Source of the DNA: JAGVPT01 sp963717445 | GTDB lineage: Bacteria; Bacteroidota; Ignavibacteria; UBA10030; UBA8401 | Direction: 5' to 3' | Length of the DNA stretch: 64,000 nt | Assembly (NCBI GenBank): GCA_963717445.1 | Contig: OY970334.1 | Location: 3,162,001 to 3,226,000 of the forward strand | Shown: positions 38,939 to 48,254 of the stretch, one piece after another | Layout of the letters: each line of letters opens with the position of its first letter | Numbering within the stretch: the stretch's first letter is position 1 | The notes under the pieces: model-generated | Told to the model about the DNA's origin: nothing | The model's database searches: none | The model's input: only the letters and a program-made list of their open reading frames with translations | Position numbers and translations under genes: made by a program

Positions 38939-40207
38939 TTACCGCTGGATTGTCTGGTCGCGGCGTGCCCCAACCGAAACGATTGACACCGGAACCCCCG
39001 ACAATGTTGCGATTGCATCGATGTACCGTTGGGCCTGCCTCGGAAGCTGGCTGTATTTTTTTGCCCCGGATATTTTTTCCTTCCATCCTGTATAGGGACG
39101 ATAGACCGGCTCGACGCGTTCGAGGGTTTGAAGGTCGGAAGGAAACGATTTCATTGTCCGGTTTTCTTTTTTATAGCCGGTGCAAATCTTGATTTCATCA
39201 AACTCATCCAGCACATCGAGTTTGGTCAAAGCAATTTCTTGAACGCCGTTGATTCCCAGCGAATATTTCATGCTCACCATGTCGAGCCAGCCGCAGCGCC
39301 GGGGGCGGCCGGTCGTCGATCCGAATTCGTGTCCCACAGCACGAAGCCGTTCGCCGATGCCGTCCGTGCGTTCGGTCGGAAACGGACCGTTGCCAACCCG
39401 CGTGGAGTATGCTTTCACGACGCCGATGATATTTTTTACCGCCGTCGGAGGAATTCCCAAGCCCGTGCATGCGCCCCCGCTGGTCGGGTTGGAAGAAGTG
39501 ACAAACGGATATGTCCCATGATCAACGTCGAGAAGCGCCCCCTGTGCCCCTTCCGCAAGGATACGTTTCTTTTTCTTCAGTGCAGAATTCAAAAAAACGG
39601 AGGTGTCGGTAACATACGGGTCGATTTTTTTATCGAATTCCTCATACTCGCTGATGATTGCATCGACGTCGAGCACGGCGGAGCCGTACACTTTGCTGAG
39701 CAATTGATTTTTTTCTTCGATGTTCGATTTCAATTTATCGCACAGGATTTTTCTGTCCAGGAGGTCGACAACACGAATACCGGTACGCATATACTTGTCG
39801 ATATATGCCGGCCCGATACCGCGTCCAGTCGTGCCGATTTTATTTGCCCCTTGCTCGCGGATATTGTCGAGCAGTTTGTGATACGGCATAATCAAATGGG
39901 CATTATGGCTGATGAAAAGCCGTCCTTCGATTTTGATGTTGAATGATTTAATCATGGCGATCTCATCCATCAAAGCGATCGGGTCGATGACGACGCCGTT
40001 CCCGATGACGCATGAGACATGCTTGTGAAAAATTCCCGAAGGAATAAGATGGAGGACATATTCTTTCTCGCCGATGACCACTGTGTGTCCGGCATTGGCG
40101 CCCCCCTGGTACCGCGCGACGATATCGATCTCGTCGCTCAGCAGGTCGACTATTTTTCCTTTACCTTCATCGCCCCACTGCGCCCCCACAATAATTGTTA
40201 CTGGCAT
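38939..40207 (-). CDS. purA: Adenylosuccinate synthetase PurA
   Basis: 422 residues, GTP-dependent ligation of IMP and aspartate in AMP synthesis. The start at 40207 gives MPVTIIVGAQWGDEGKGKIVD, the invariant opening with P-loop and catalytic Asp; the frame is open upstream, but that part is not PurA. Further landmarks are GGANAGHTV with the catalytic His, NGVVIDP, TTGRGIGPAY, EGAQGALLDVDHGTYPFVTSS and STTGRPRRCGWLD. Length and motifs are normal. No Shine-Dalgarno is obvious. Confidence 0.95.
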   Translation of the reverse strand: MPVTIIVGAQWGDEGKGKIVDLLSDEIDIVARYQGGANAGHTVVIGEKEYVLHLIPSGIFHKHVSCVIGNGVVIDPIALMDEIAMIKSFNIKIEGRLFISHNAHLIMPYHKLLDNIREQGANKIGTTGRGIGPAYIDKYMRTGIRVVDLLDRKILCDKLKSNIEEKNQLLSKVYGSAVLDVDAIISEYEEFDKKIDPYVTDTSVFLNSALKKKKRILAEGAQGALLDVDHGTYPFVTSSNPTSGGACTGLGIPPTAVKNIIGVVKAYSTRVGNGPFPTERTDGIGERLRAVGHEFGSTTGRPRRCGWLDMVSMKYSLGINGVQEIALTKLDVLDEFDEIKICTGYKKENRTMKSFPSDLQTLERVEPVYRPYTGWKEKISGAKKYSQLPRQAQRYIDAIATLSGVPVSIVSVGARRDQTIQR

Positions 40208-40310
40208 AGCGATAGTCTTTGATCTAGTGAGTATAGAGCAGAATTCCGTCAACTCATAGTACAAAAAAAAGGGTGGAATCTCAAGGCGGAAAAGAGGAGG
40301 CGTTCTCGTT

Positions 40311-40347
40311 GTACGTTTTACGTTATACGTATTACGCACAACGCAAA
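40311..40347. repeat. Intergenic ACGTTTTACGT-type inverted repeat
   Basis: The words TACGTTTTACGTTATACG and CGCAAAACGTA face each other imperfectly. The segment lies between divergent purA and the sigma factor gene and looks like a dispersed AT-rich repeat. Possible promoter elements cannot be separated from it. Confidence 0.4.
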
Positions 40348-40462
40348 ACGTATGACCTATGAGCATCTGCGACCTTCGCCGGACTCCCCGCTCATCCTTG
40401 CACTTCCTGGAATTTTTGACTACTTTCTTTCTAGGAACATCATCACTTCAATCCTATCTTCA

Positions 40463-41128
40463 ATGACGAGAGCAAAAACGACTTCATCCCCACGCAAAAC
40501 TCCGAAAACTCTCCCGCCGAAAGGCGATGCTCTCACCCAGCGTAAACTCGACTCCCGTGCTGAAGACTCTCGGCTTATTGCGTCAGCGATTGCGGGCAAT
40601 CAGAATGCATACCGCACGCTCATGAAAAAATATCATGACCCGATATGCAATCTGCTCTACCGGATGATTCACGAAAAAGATGAGGTGGAGGATCTAACGC
40701 AAGAGGCATTCATCAAGGCATTCCAATCGCTGTCAAGCTTTAACGAGGAATTCGCGTTTTCAACGTGGTTGTTCAAGATCGCGACCAATAATTGCATCGA
40801 TTATATCCGGAAAAGAAAGCTGCAAACGTTTTCGATTGATAAGCCCATTGAGTCGTCCGACGGCGAGTACTCATTTGAAATTCCGGATTCGACGTATGAG
40901 CCGGACCGCGACCTTATCGCACGTCAGCGAACAAAGCTTCTCGACCAGGCGATCAAATCGCTCCCGGCAAAATACCGGACCGTCATTCTGATGCGCCATA
41001 CGGAGGAGAAAGATTATGCCGAAATCGCAAAGGAATTGCGGCTTCCGATCGGAACGGTGAAAGCCCATATATTCCGCGCCCGCGAAATGCTCTATAAAAA
41101 CCTTCGCAAAAAGATTCAACTTTATTGA
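40463..41128 (+). CDS. RNA polymerase sigma-70 family (ECF-like) sigma factor
   Basis: About 221 residues from MTRAKTT; the frame opens at 40352, but the earlier part has no conserved content. Region 2 is YRTLMKKYHDPICNLLYRMI, VEDLTQEAFIKAFQSLSSF and FSTWLFKIATNNCIDYIRKRK. Region 4 is LPAKYRTVILMRHTEEKDY, AEIAKELRLPIGTVKAHIFR and AREMLYKNL. It is a complete ECF-size sigma factor with a basic N-terminal extension of about 50 residues. No anti-sigma gene is adjacent; the next gene encodes a secreted toast-rack protein that may belong to its regulon. Confidence 0.9.
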   Translation: MTRAKTTSSPRKTPKTLPPKGDALTQRKLDSRAEDSRLIASAIAGNQNAYRTLMKKYHDPICNLLYRMIHEKDEVEDLTQEAFIKAFQSLSSFNEEFAFSTWLFKIATNNCIDYIRKRKLQTFSIDKPIESSDGEYSFEIPDSTYEPDRDLIARQRTKLLDQAIKSLPAKYRTVILMRHTEEKDYAEIAKELRLPIGTVKAHIFRAREMLYKNLRKKIQLY

Positions 41129-41289
41129 AAGAAAGTGTAACTCCTCTTTTCTTTTTCCGTAGTACGAAAAGGAGGATTCCCCACCATGCTTTTGGTCGTT
41201 CATTTTGAGTCCGGAATCCTTGGTGCTCGGGAGGACGTTTATCGTTCACAAGGTAGTGGTAAGAAATTTACGACAGGCAGTTCAGTCGA

Positions 41290-42192
41290 ATGCGAAACAC
41301 GAAAATACATACGTTGTTGAAGGCGGCGCCGTTCGTTTTTTCCGCGGTGCTGGCAATGCAGGCTTTTGCCGGCGGTCTTCACAAGGAAATAAAACGGACA
41401 ACAGAGAAAGAGATCCACATAAAACTCGAATCGTCGTTCGGGACGGTGGTCTGCTCCAAAGGCGTTTCCGATAAGGTGATGATATTCGACTTGAAAATGG
41501 ATGACGGCCACAAGCCGAACGTCGATATCGATTACCGGATCAAAAACAACGTCGGGTATCTGGACTTGTCTCGCGAATCGGATGGCGGGAATTCTGTTTC
41601 GCTGAACTTCAACGATGGTGACGAAGAAAAGAATGATGGTATCTTTGAAAGCGGGAAATGGTATATGCGGTTCACCGATGCCGTCCCTCTTTCGATTGAC
41701 GCAGAACTTGGCGCGGGGAGAGGGGATTTCGATATGACCGGTCTGGATGTGAAGGAATTTACAATGTCAGCCGGCGCAAGTTCGACGACCCTGCTGTTCG
41801 GCGAACCGAACAAGAGCGAGATCGAGGAATTTGAAATCAAATCCGGCGTCAGTAAATTCGTTGGGGAAAAGCTATGTAACGCGAATTTCAGACGGATGAC
41901 GTTCGAGGGGGGTGTCGGCTCATACTATTTGAATTTTGACGGCGAACTGCATCACGAAGCCGAAGTGAAAATTAAAATCGGCCTGGGGGCAGTGACGATC
42001 GTTATTCCGAAAGAGACCGGGGCGAAAGTGTATTACCAGGAAAACTGGTTTTCTAATTTTTCCATCGACAAAGATTTCGACGAAGAAAGAAAAGGTGTGT
42101 ACGTGACGCCGAACTATTCTTCGGCAGAAGGCAGAATGAATATTTATGTTGAATCCGGTCTGGGGAGCGTGAAAGTGAAGCTGGAAGAATAA
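41290..42192 (+). CDS. Secreted toast-rack (LiaF/DUF2154-like) protein
   Basis: 300 residues with a signal peptide (PFVFSAVLAMQAFAGG), then a repetitive beta-solenoid: IHIKLESSFGTVVCSKGVS, PLSIDAELGAGRGDFDMTGL, VKEFTMSAGASSTTLLFGEP, EIEEFEIKSGVSKFVGEKL, GELHHEAEVKIKIGLGAVT and MNIYVESGLGSVKVKLEE. Repeated G.G...F/V turns are characteristic of toast-rack domains found in envelope-stress LiaF-like proteins. It follows the sigma factor by 161 bases. Confidence 0.75.
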   Translation: MRNTKIHTLLKAAPFVFSAVLAMQAFAGGLHKEIKRTTEKEIHIKLESSFGTVVCSKGVSDKVMIFDLKMDDGHKPNVDIDYRIKNNVGYLDLSRESDGGNSVSLNFNDGDEEKNDGIFESGKWYMRFTDAVPLSIDAELGAGRGDFDMTGLDVKEFTMSAGASSTTLLFGEPNKSEIEEFEIKSGVSKFVGEKLCNANFRRMTFEGGVGSYYLNFDGELHHEAEVKIKIGLGAVTIVIPKETGAKVYYQENWFSNFSIDKDFDEERKGVYVTPNYSSAEGRMNIYVESGLGSVKVKLEE

Positions 42193-42221
42193 ACTAGGGA
42201 GCGTGTGCCGGCAACGAACCG

Positions 42222-42257
42222 AATCCCCGAAGTCTCTGAGGCTCCGGGGATTTTTAT
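42222..42257. terminator. Bidirectional rho-independent terminator
   Basis: AATCCCCG (42222-42229) pairs with CGGGGATT (42245-42252), followed by TTTATTTATTT. It lies between the convergent toast-rack and TPR-CHAT genes. Confidence 0.85.
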
Positions 42258-44957
42258 TTATTTACCGAATTTGTAGAACTGGGACCATTGATACGGCGCA
42301 TTGAAATTTGGCGACTTGCTCATTGCCACAACCGCCGACCGGTATGCATCGTTCACGTTGCCTCCCTTGGCGAGCACAGAATAAAACTTCTCGCTGAAGA
42401 ATTTGCTCGCCTTCGATTCGGAAGGCTTCATGGTGAGAATGATGTTGGATGAGCCGTTCATCATTAGCAGTGAGGCATGAATCGCCGTCAATCCGCATGT
42501 AGAAGTTTGTTGGTCGGAAAGATAGACAACCGGGAATGGGTAGAGCCGGAGGAAATTCGCAATGGGGATATAGGCATCGGGGTCGGTAATGCTTCCGCTT
42601 GAGAGGACAAACGTCGACCGGCCGGGGAAGAGGGTATCGGTAGCAAAATCGGTTGAAAGCTGAAGCACATCCCCAAACGAATTAAACAACAGTTTCTCGT
42701 TTGCATTCTGAGATACAAACACCGTTGCCTCCCGGAAAAAACTTCGGACATCGCGCAATTCAAAATCGAGCGGCCAGTTGTTCCCGCGGGGGTTTCCTAC
42801 GACAATGACGGTATTGGTGGAGCGGAGCGGAGGCTGCAGGCCTTTCACGGCCCAGAGATAGGGGAGATACGAAACATCCACCATTTCGATCAACGGCTTC
42901 ACCCCTTCGCTGGTTGACCGAGTGAACGAATGGAATGAAATTCCTTCCATTTCCCGCGGGGGAATGATGACCACGCGCTGGACAAAAAACCGTTCCACCG
43001 GACGAAGAAAATAATTATATAACTCCTCCGACAATCGTTCGAAATCAGTCGTTTGAAAATGCTCCGTCGCGATAGAGCGAAGATGATCATCCAACATCAC
43101 ATTATATTGACGTACTTTTTGAAGGACGATGTCCTTGTACGCCGGTACCTCCACAATGTTCACAGGCATTTGGCGTCCCATGCCGTCGAATGAAATCACA
43201 AAAATCACGATGCGGTCGCCGGCAATAAGGTAATCCAGCACGACCGTTCCGTACGGCAGTGCTGAACGGAGCTCCGATTCTTGAACAGTTGGTGTGCGGA
43301 AAAGGATCTCAAGCTGCGGATACTTTTGTGTCAGTGCCGAGGCAGCGTTAGATAATTCATCGCTTGTCGAGGTCACCTCGTTTGCCAGCGACGCGATCCG
43401 CTCTGCATCCCGCTGATTTGTATTAAGCCCTTTCTGATATTCGAGTTCAGCTTCTTTGACGGACAGCGTTTGCATTTGCCGCTGCATCGATTCTACGACT
43501 TGTCCCGTGGTTTTTTCCCGAAATTCATATGGAAACGAGCGAAGCTGAGTTGAAAAGAATTTCGCTTTTCCCTGCTCATAAATATCCAACGCTTCTTCTG
43601 CGCGTCCCTCCCGTGCAAGTGCAACGACAAGCGGCTCGTACCAAAAAGTTTCCCGGATGAACGGTATACCTTCCTTGATCGCCCCCTCGCGCAACCCGAA
43701 ATACTCTTCGTCTTCGGCCCAATTGTTGAATTCACCCGCCTGGTCGCTGCATAACTCGAATGCCCGTCTGTAAAGCATGAGCGCGGCATCGGTGTTACCT
43801 TCTTCCTCTTTCATCGTGCCAAGCTTGTAATTTGCGAACGCTTCTCCCGAAACGTTGCCGATCCGCGAAAACAGCGTCATGGCTTGCTCGTAATATGTTC
43901 CGGCCGCAATCGATGCCTGTTGATCCGGACTCACGGCATGGATTTTTCTCTCGCAATCTGCGATCGCGATCAGTAAATATCCGATGGCAATTTTTTTGCC
44001 GGAGTCTTTTGCGAGCGAGTATCCTTCAATAAAACTTTGCTCTGCTAGTTCATATGCAAAATTATGTGCGTAGACTTTACCGAGCGCCGTGTACAGGAGG
44101 ATCAAAAGATCATTCGTTTCTTCGTTCTTTTCGTTCCTAGGAAGGTTTTCGAGAATGCCGATGCCGTCATGGAATGATTGTGCGGCCGGTGTCCATTCCC
44201 CAAGCGATTCAAGCGTTCTCCCCCGATCGTAATTGAAATCCCCTTTTACAATAACGTTTGGCACGGAGTTGATAATATTCTCCACGGTGGCATAGGCTCC
44301 CAGCGCCTCCGCTCGCTTTCCAAGCTTGCCGTAGGTATAGCCGACGCGGGAGAGTGCTCTCACAATGGCCGGCGAATATCTTCGCTTGTTGAAGACGGCA
44401 AGCGCCGCCGCAAACTGGTCGAGGGCGCTCTCGTACTGGCCCGATCGGAGAAATGCATTGCCGAGATTCATGCTCGTTTCCGGGTCGGGTTCGTTATTTG
44501 AAGAGAGTTTACTCACCTCGAGCGCGTCGCTTAACATATTTATTCCATTTTCAAAATCTCCCAGCCCGACGGATAAATTTCCGAGGGCGTTCATCGACCG
44601 TACTTCGGCAGCATGATCGCCGACTTGCCTGTAGTACTTCCATGCCTCCGTGTAATTCTCGATGGCGGCGGAAAAAAGTCCGAGGGAAGCCTGAATTTTT
44701 GCCGTGGTGGATCGGTCTTCCGCCAGCCTGTTCCATTGCTGAAGCTGTTGGTCTAAGGGGATGATTTCAGACAGAACCTGCTCGGCGTGGAGATAGTCGT
44801 GTTCGTTGATGTACTCAACTGCCGCCGTTCTGAGATCCTGCGATTTTACAACGGGGTCTTCGTTGTCCTGTCCGATGTCGCAACCGTAAAGCGACAGCCA
44901 CAAAGCAGGAATGATCAATGAAACAATGTGTCGAAGTGAGTAGTTTTTCAACTGCAA
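42258..44957 (-). CDS. TPR-CHAT lipoprotein with a degenerate CHAT active site
   Basis: 899 residues. The N-terminus is a lipoprotein signal (SLIIPALWLSLYGC). Residues about 50-430 hold TPR pairs (YTEAWKYYRQVGDHAAEVRS, ALDQFAAALAVFNKRRYSPA and others). A coiled segment (about 470-550) precedes a CHAT domain (about 565-899: VVIIPPREMEGISFHSF, NTVIVVGNPRGNN, LHASL-like helix). In active CHAT proteases the catalytic pair lies in FATHG and LSAC; here the corresponding sites read FATDT (Asp774) and LSDQ (Gln816), so both His and Cys are lost. The C-terminal NVNDAYRSAV helix typical of CHAT is kept. It is probably a non-proteolytic, membrane-anchored scaffold. Confidence 0.85.
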   Translation of the reverse strand: MQLKNYSLRHIVSLIIPALWLSLYGCDIGQDNEDPVVKSQDLRTAAVEYINEHDYLHAEQVLSEIIPLDQQLQQWNRLAEDRSTTAKIQASLGLFSAAIENYTEAWKYYRQVGDHAAEVRSMNALGNLSVGLGDFENGINMLSDALEVSKLSSNNEPDPETSMNLGNAFLRSGQYESALDQFAAALAVFNKRRYSPAIVRALSRVGYTYGKLGKRAEALGAYATVENIINSVPNVIVKGDFNYDRGRTLESLGEWTPAAQSFHDGIGILENLPRNEKNEETNDLLILLYTALGKVYAHNFAYELAEQSFIEGYSLAKDSGKKIAIGYLLIAIADCERKIHAVSPDQQASIAAGTYYEQAMTLFSRIGNVSGEAFANYKLGTMKEEEGNTDAALMLYRRAFELCSDQAGEFNNWAEDEEYFGLREGAIKEGIPFIRETFWYEPLVVALAREGRAEEALDIYEQGKAKFFSTQLRSFPYEFREKTTGQVVESMQRQMQTLSVKEAELEYQKGLNTNQRDAERIASLANEVTSTSDELSNAASALTQKYPQLEILFRTPTVQESELRSALPYGTVVLDYLIAGDRIVIFVISFDGMGRQMPVNIVEVPAYKDIVLQKVRQYNVMLDDHLRSIATEHFQTTDFERLSEELYNYFLRPVERFFVQRVVIIPPREMEGISFHSFTRSTSEGVKPLIEMVDVSYLPYLWAVKGLQPPLRSTNTVIVVGNPRGNNWPLDFELRDVRSFFREATVFVSQNANEKLLFNSFGDVLQLSTDFATDTLFPGRSTFVLSSGSITDPDAYIPIANFLRLYPFPVVYLSDQQTSTCGLTAIHASLLMMNGSSNIILTMKPSESKASKFFSEKFYSVLAKGGNVNDAYRSAVVAMSKSPNFNAPYQWSQFYKFGK

Positions 44958-45048
44958 AATTGATTGAGGGTCAAGATTATCTCGCTCGACGTAACGAACG
45001 AAGAAATATCACTACCCATCCAATATAGCAAGCAGGGATGAAAAAAGA

Positions 45049-45083
45049 AAAGGCCGAACCCAACAACGTCGAGCCCGGCCTTT
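45049..45083 (-). terminator. Rho-independent terminator for the DUF6588-like gene
   Basis: On the minus strand AAAGGCCG and CGGCCTTT pair around a loop of 19 bases and are followed by TTCTTTTTTC. It lies 23 bases downstream of the stop at 45106. Confidence 0.8.
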
Positions 45084-45105
45084 CATACTTTGAAAAACGA
45101 TACAA

Positions 45106-46197
45106 TTAAAGGGTAAACATCAAACCTGCTGTTACGGATTTAAATGTTCCAAAATTGTAATCGGCATTAATGTTTGTTGCGAGCAGTTTCAAGCTCAGTC
45201 CAAGAGTCAAACGAGATTTGTTTTCTCCGGTTAACGGGAGATTGACATGAACCTGTTGAGTCCCCCCGCCAGGGGTTTGAAGAGTTGATGTATAGTCAAA
45301 CGTCATTTTTGAGCTTTCGAGCATGAAGCCTGCATATGGTGTAATGCTCACCGGACCAGGGCCAAATGTCTTGCTCGCATTGATTCCATATTCAGTTGCC
45401 TTCGTTGTCAAGATTGTTCCGGCATCCAACGTTTGGGTAAAGAAACTAAGACAAAGGTCAACCGGAAGCGGGTTCGGGAACCAAACACCGGGATTGTGTT
45501 GGATACCGTAACCAACGAACTTGAGATCCCCAATATCCGAGTTGAGCTTGACATTCGGTAAATAGCGGAACGTCAATTGTGTTCCGACAATGGTTCCGAT
45601 ACTCAACTGCGGTGCTGCCAGGGGGATGAAGCTGAGATTGCCGAGCAATCCGGTCACGCCTGTATTAATGACATTGGCTGGGATGTCATATGTTTTAGTC
45701 CCGCCGGGAGTGTTTACGGTAATCGCTTGGGCGGGAAAGTTAACTTTCACGGTGTCAGTTTTTGATCCGACAATGGTCGGTCCAGAGATTCCCACATTGA
45801 AGACTGTTTTGGAGATTTGATTCTGAATCGCAGATTGATAGTTCGCAGGAAGACTGGAGTAGCCTGGGATAGTTGATGCTATTTGTGCAGTCTGCGTTGC
45901 ATCAAGACTAAACTGTCCATTGGCACCCGCCGGAATGGTTTTGTCGGCGGTATTGAAAAGTGCTCCCATTGCAACTACACCTAATTCCAGATCGAATCCG
46001 AACATCTTCGCACTCGGGGCTTTGTGAAACCAGCCTCCGTTGAGATCAGCTCCGAAGCCAGAGACGATCGGTCCAACATATCCTTGTACTGCACTTCCCG
46101 CCATTTTCTGCAGCGTTGAATCCAATGACCCGTTGCTAAACGCGGATGTTGAAACCAACAGCAAGCAACAGAATAATAAGAAGAAGGGGTTTTTCAT
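45106..46197 (-). CDS. DUF6588-like outer-membrane-associated protein
   Basis: 363 residues with a signal peptide (FFLLFCCLLLVSTSAFS). The mature part begins LDSTLQKMAGSAVQGYVGPI, then FGADLNGGWFHKAPSAKM and FDLELGVVAMGALF. Later it has amphipathic strands ending in TAGLMFTL, consistent with a barrel. The order agrees with the DUF6588 family of Bacteroidota as I recall it, but this is a motif-level assignment. It is monocistronic with its own terminator. Confidence 0.7.
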   Translation of the reverse strand: MKNPFFLLFCCLLLVSTSAFSNGSLDSTLQKMAGSAVQGYVGPIVSGFGADLNGGWFHKAPSAKMFGFDLELGVVAMGALFNTADKTIPAGANGQFSLDATQTAQIASTIPGYSSLPANYQSAIQNQISKTVFNVGISGPTIVGSKTDTVKVNFPAQAITVNTPGGTKTYDIPANVINTGVTGLLGNLSFIPLAAPQLSIGTIVGTQLTFRYLPNVKLNSDIGDLKFVGYGIQHNPGVWFPNPLPVDLCLSFFTQTLDAGTILTTKATEYGINASKTFGPGPVSITPYAGFMLESSKMTFDYTSTLQTPGGGTQQVHVNLPLTGENKSRLTLGLSLKLLATNINADYNFGTFKSVTAGLMFTL

Positions 46198-46622
46198 TGC
46201 TTACTCCTAAATGTGATATAGCTATTGTGTTGTATCAAAAAACGGAGGAGGGGATATCCAAAACATTTAGCAATTAATGGTTCGAAAGGTATTGGACAAA
46301 TATACGCGAAATTTGATTAAAGGCAAATATTTTTTACATACTAGTCCAATCGGTAGCGGGGTCTTTTAACTCCCAATAACGATGTTCACTCCGAACGAAG
46401 CCGCGACGGCATCTTTCTGGCAAAGGCATCCTTCGGGAGATGCGCTCGGCATGCTCGGGATGAGCCGTCGCGGCGGAGTCGAAGGGGTGCAGTTATATCA
46501 AACTCAAGAGACCCCAATACCGATCAATGTTGAGGATGCTTACAACAGAACTGCTTGCAATTATCAACACTTTTTTATACTATTGCAATGGTTCCATACA
46601 TCACACAATCGGCGAGGATGAG
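46198..46622. repeat. Gene-free region with an 11-bp perfect inverted repeat
   Basis: GCCGCGACGGC (46400-46410) and GCCGTCGCGGC (46464-46474) are perfect complements around a 53-base loop that holds a smaller GGCATCC/GGGATG-type palindrome. The segment translates to repeat-like junk (RHPSGDALGM) in one frame, a known style of dispersed intergenic repeat. AGGATGAG before 46623 is the ribosome binding site of the MerR gene. Confidence 0.6.
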
Positions 46623-47040
46623 ATGAAATCCACTGGAATAAAAAAATTGTATTATTCCATCAGTGAAGTAAGCAAAATAACCGACCTTGAGCAGTACGTT
46701 ACTGCGGTACTGGGAATCGGAATTCGAGCAATTAAAGCCGGCAAAGAACAGAGCGGGAAACAGGATTTACACAAACAAAGACATCAAACTCATCCTCTAT
46801 ATCCGCCAACTTCTGCGGGAAGAACGGTACACGATTGAAGGCGCTAAGCAAGTTCTGAAATCATGGACGCCCGAAGTCGAAAGCGGTGAACAGTTGCAAT
46901 TACTCCCAGCGGAAGCTCAGCCGAGCCACACACCGGCGGAAGAGGCCGGCATCGTCTCCAGCAAGCCGGACCCGAAACTCAAGGAAGACCTGATGGAGGT
47001 GAAAACGTTTTTGGAAGAGTTGCTTGTGAAATTAAGTTGA
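46623..47040 (+). CDS. MerR-family transcriptional regulator, +1 frameshifted
   Basis: The N-terminal MerR helix-turn-helix begins KLYYSISEVSKITDLEQY in the ATG frame (46623), then continues one base out of register as LLRYWESEFEQLKPAKNRAG, NRIYTNKDIKLILYIRQLL and REERYTIEGAKQVL to a stop at 47040. The join is at CAG-TAC-G-TTA (46692-46701). Skipping one base restores the canonical Y-x-LRYWE motif of the family. The tail (about 75-138) is acidic and ends in a helix (DLMEVKTFLEELLVKLS). Without frameshifting the protein would lose its DNA-binding wing. Neighbour: tRNA-Pro on the other strand. Confidence 0.75.
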
Positions 47041-47254
47041 CACAGGTGGAATCTTTGTGCTTTATGTAATAAGCAAAAAGTCTTTGCAGGGCGGCAAAGA
47101 CTTTTTTAGTTTTAATCCGAGACTTCTGAATAATTCAAAAAGTGTGGTTCGCGCAAAGACGCAAAGTCGCAATATGATTTAAACATATAATCTTCGCGCC
47201 ATTGCGGCTTGGCGAGAGATAATTTTTCAGATGTTTCAATCCTTCAGTGTTTTG

Positions 47255-47329
47255 TCGGAACGGCGGGATTCGAACCCGCGACCCCTACCACCCCAAGGTA
47301 GTGCGCTAGCCAGGCTGCGCTACGTTCCG
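47255..47329 (-). tRNA. tRNA-Pro (anticodon GGG)
   Basis: The minus-strand acceptor stem CGGAACG/CGTTCCG carries discriminator A. The anticodon stem CTACC/GGTAG encloses TTGGGGT, giving anticodon GGG. The T arm is GCGGG-TTCGAAT-CCCGC. CCA is not encoded. Confidence 0.95.
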
Positions 47330-47363
47330 TGTTCAATGTAAAACCCGTATCAATGTACAAATT

Positions 47364-48146
47364 ATGTCTTCGAATGTCAAAATTATGCACGGCCGCTTTC
47401 GAACGGTGTCGAAATTTTTTCTTTTTTCTTTTCTCTTCTTTTTTTCCCGCAGCGCTGCCCAGATTGAAAATGCCAACCAATTGGTGCTCGTTGTCGCTCC
47501 GGATTGGAATTCCACATTCGGTTTAATGTACCTATTCAACCGTACCGACGAGGGATGGCTGCAGTACAATGTTCCCTGGAAAGTGATGCTCGCCGATTCC
47601 GGCCTTGCCTGGGGGATAGGCCTTCATTCGAACCCTACAGGCGAGCGGGAAAAAGTGGAAGGAGACCGCCGTTCTCCCGCGGGTGTGTTCGAACTTGGAG
47701 ATTTTTTTGGATACGACTCGCTCCCCCCGCCTGGAATTCGTTTCCCGTACCGCCAGGCCACCAAACTGCTTCATTGTGTCGACAACACCGGCTCGGTGTT
47801 CTACAATTCGCTCATCGCTGAAAATGAGGTCAAAAGAGATTCAGCGGGGAAACTTCCGTGGAAATCCTCGGAGGTGATGAAATTGGATTCCGGATATTAT
47901 AAATACGGAATTGTCATCAGGCACAATCCGCAGTCGATTCCCGGCAAAGGAAGTTGTATCTTCATCCATGTCGCCGGTTTCGACAGCTCGGGAACGTCCG
48001 GATGCACTGCATTGAGCGAGAAGGATATGGTGTTTCTCATGCGGTGGCTCGACCCTGAAGAGCACCCTTTGTTCGTGCAGCTTCCGGCATCGGCGTTTCG
48101 GAAGTACCTGATCGAGTGGAATCTCCCCTTGCTCCTGAAAAATTAG
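47364..48146 (+). CDS. L,D-transpeptidase family protein
   Basis: About 260 residues with an N-terminal signal sequence (FFLFSFLFFFSRSAAQ). The catalytic segment is CIFIHVAGFDSSGTSGCTAL (about residues 196-215), with His and the nucleophilic Cys in the H...SGC spacing of the YkuD-type fold. Upstream, GEREKVEGDRRSPAGVFEL is the usual YkuD entry strand. The predicted role is periplasmic peptidoglycan 3-3 cross-linking or a related transfer. Starts at 47364 and 47385 are both possible, and neither has a clear ribosome binding site. Confidence 0.88.
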   Translation: MSSNVKIMHGRFRTVSKFFLFSFLFFFSRSAAQIENANQLVLVVAPDWNSTFGLMYLFNRTDEGWLQYNVPWKVMLADSGLAWGIGLHSNPTGEREKVEGDRRSPAGVFELGDFFGYDSLPPPGIRFPYRQATKLLHCVDNTGSVFYNSLIAENEVKRDSAGKLPWKSSEVMKLDSGYYKYGIVIRHNPQSIPGKGSCIFIHVAGFDSSGTSGCTALSEKDMVFLMRWLDPEEHPLFVQLPASAFRKYLIEWNLPLLLKN

Positions 48147-48254
48147 TCTGCACCGCGCACGGCGTAGCATCGGAAACTCAATGGTAAAACACTAGTACCA
48201 AATCCCGAAATAATAATCATCGATACACGGGAATCACCACCCAGTAGAAATTTT

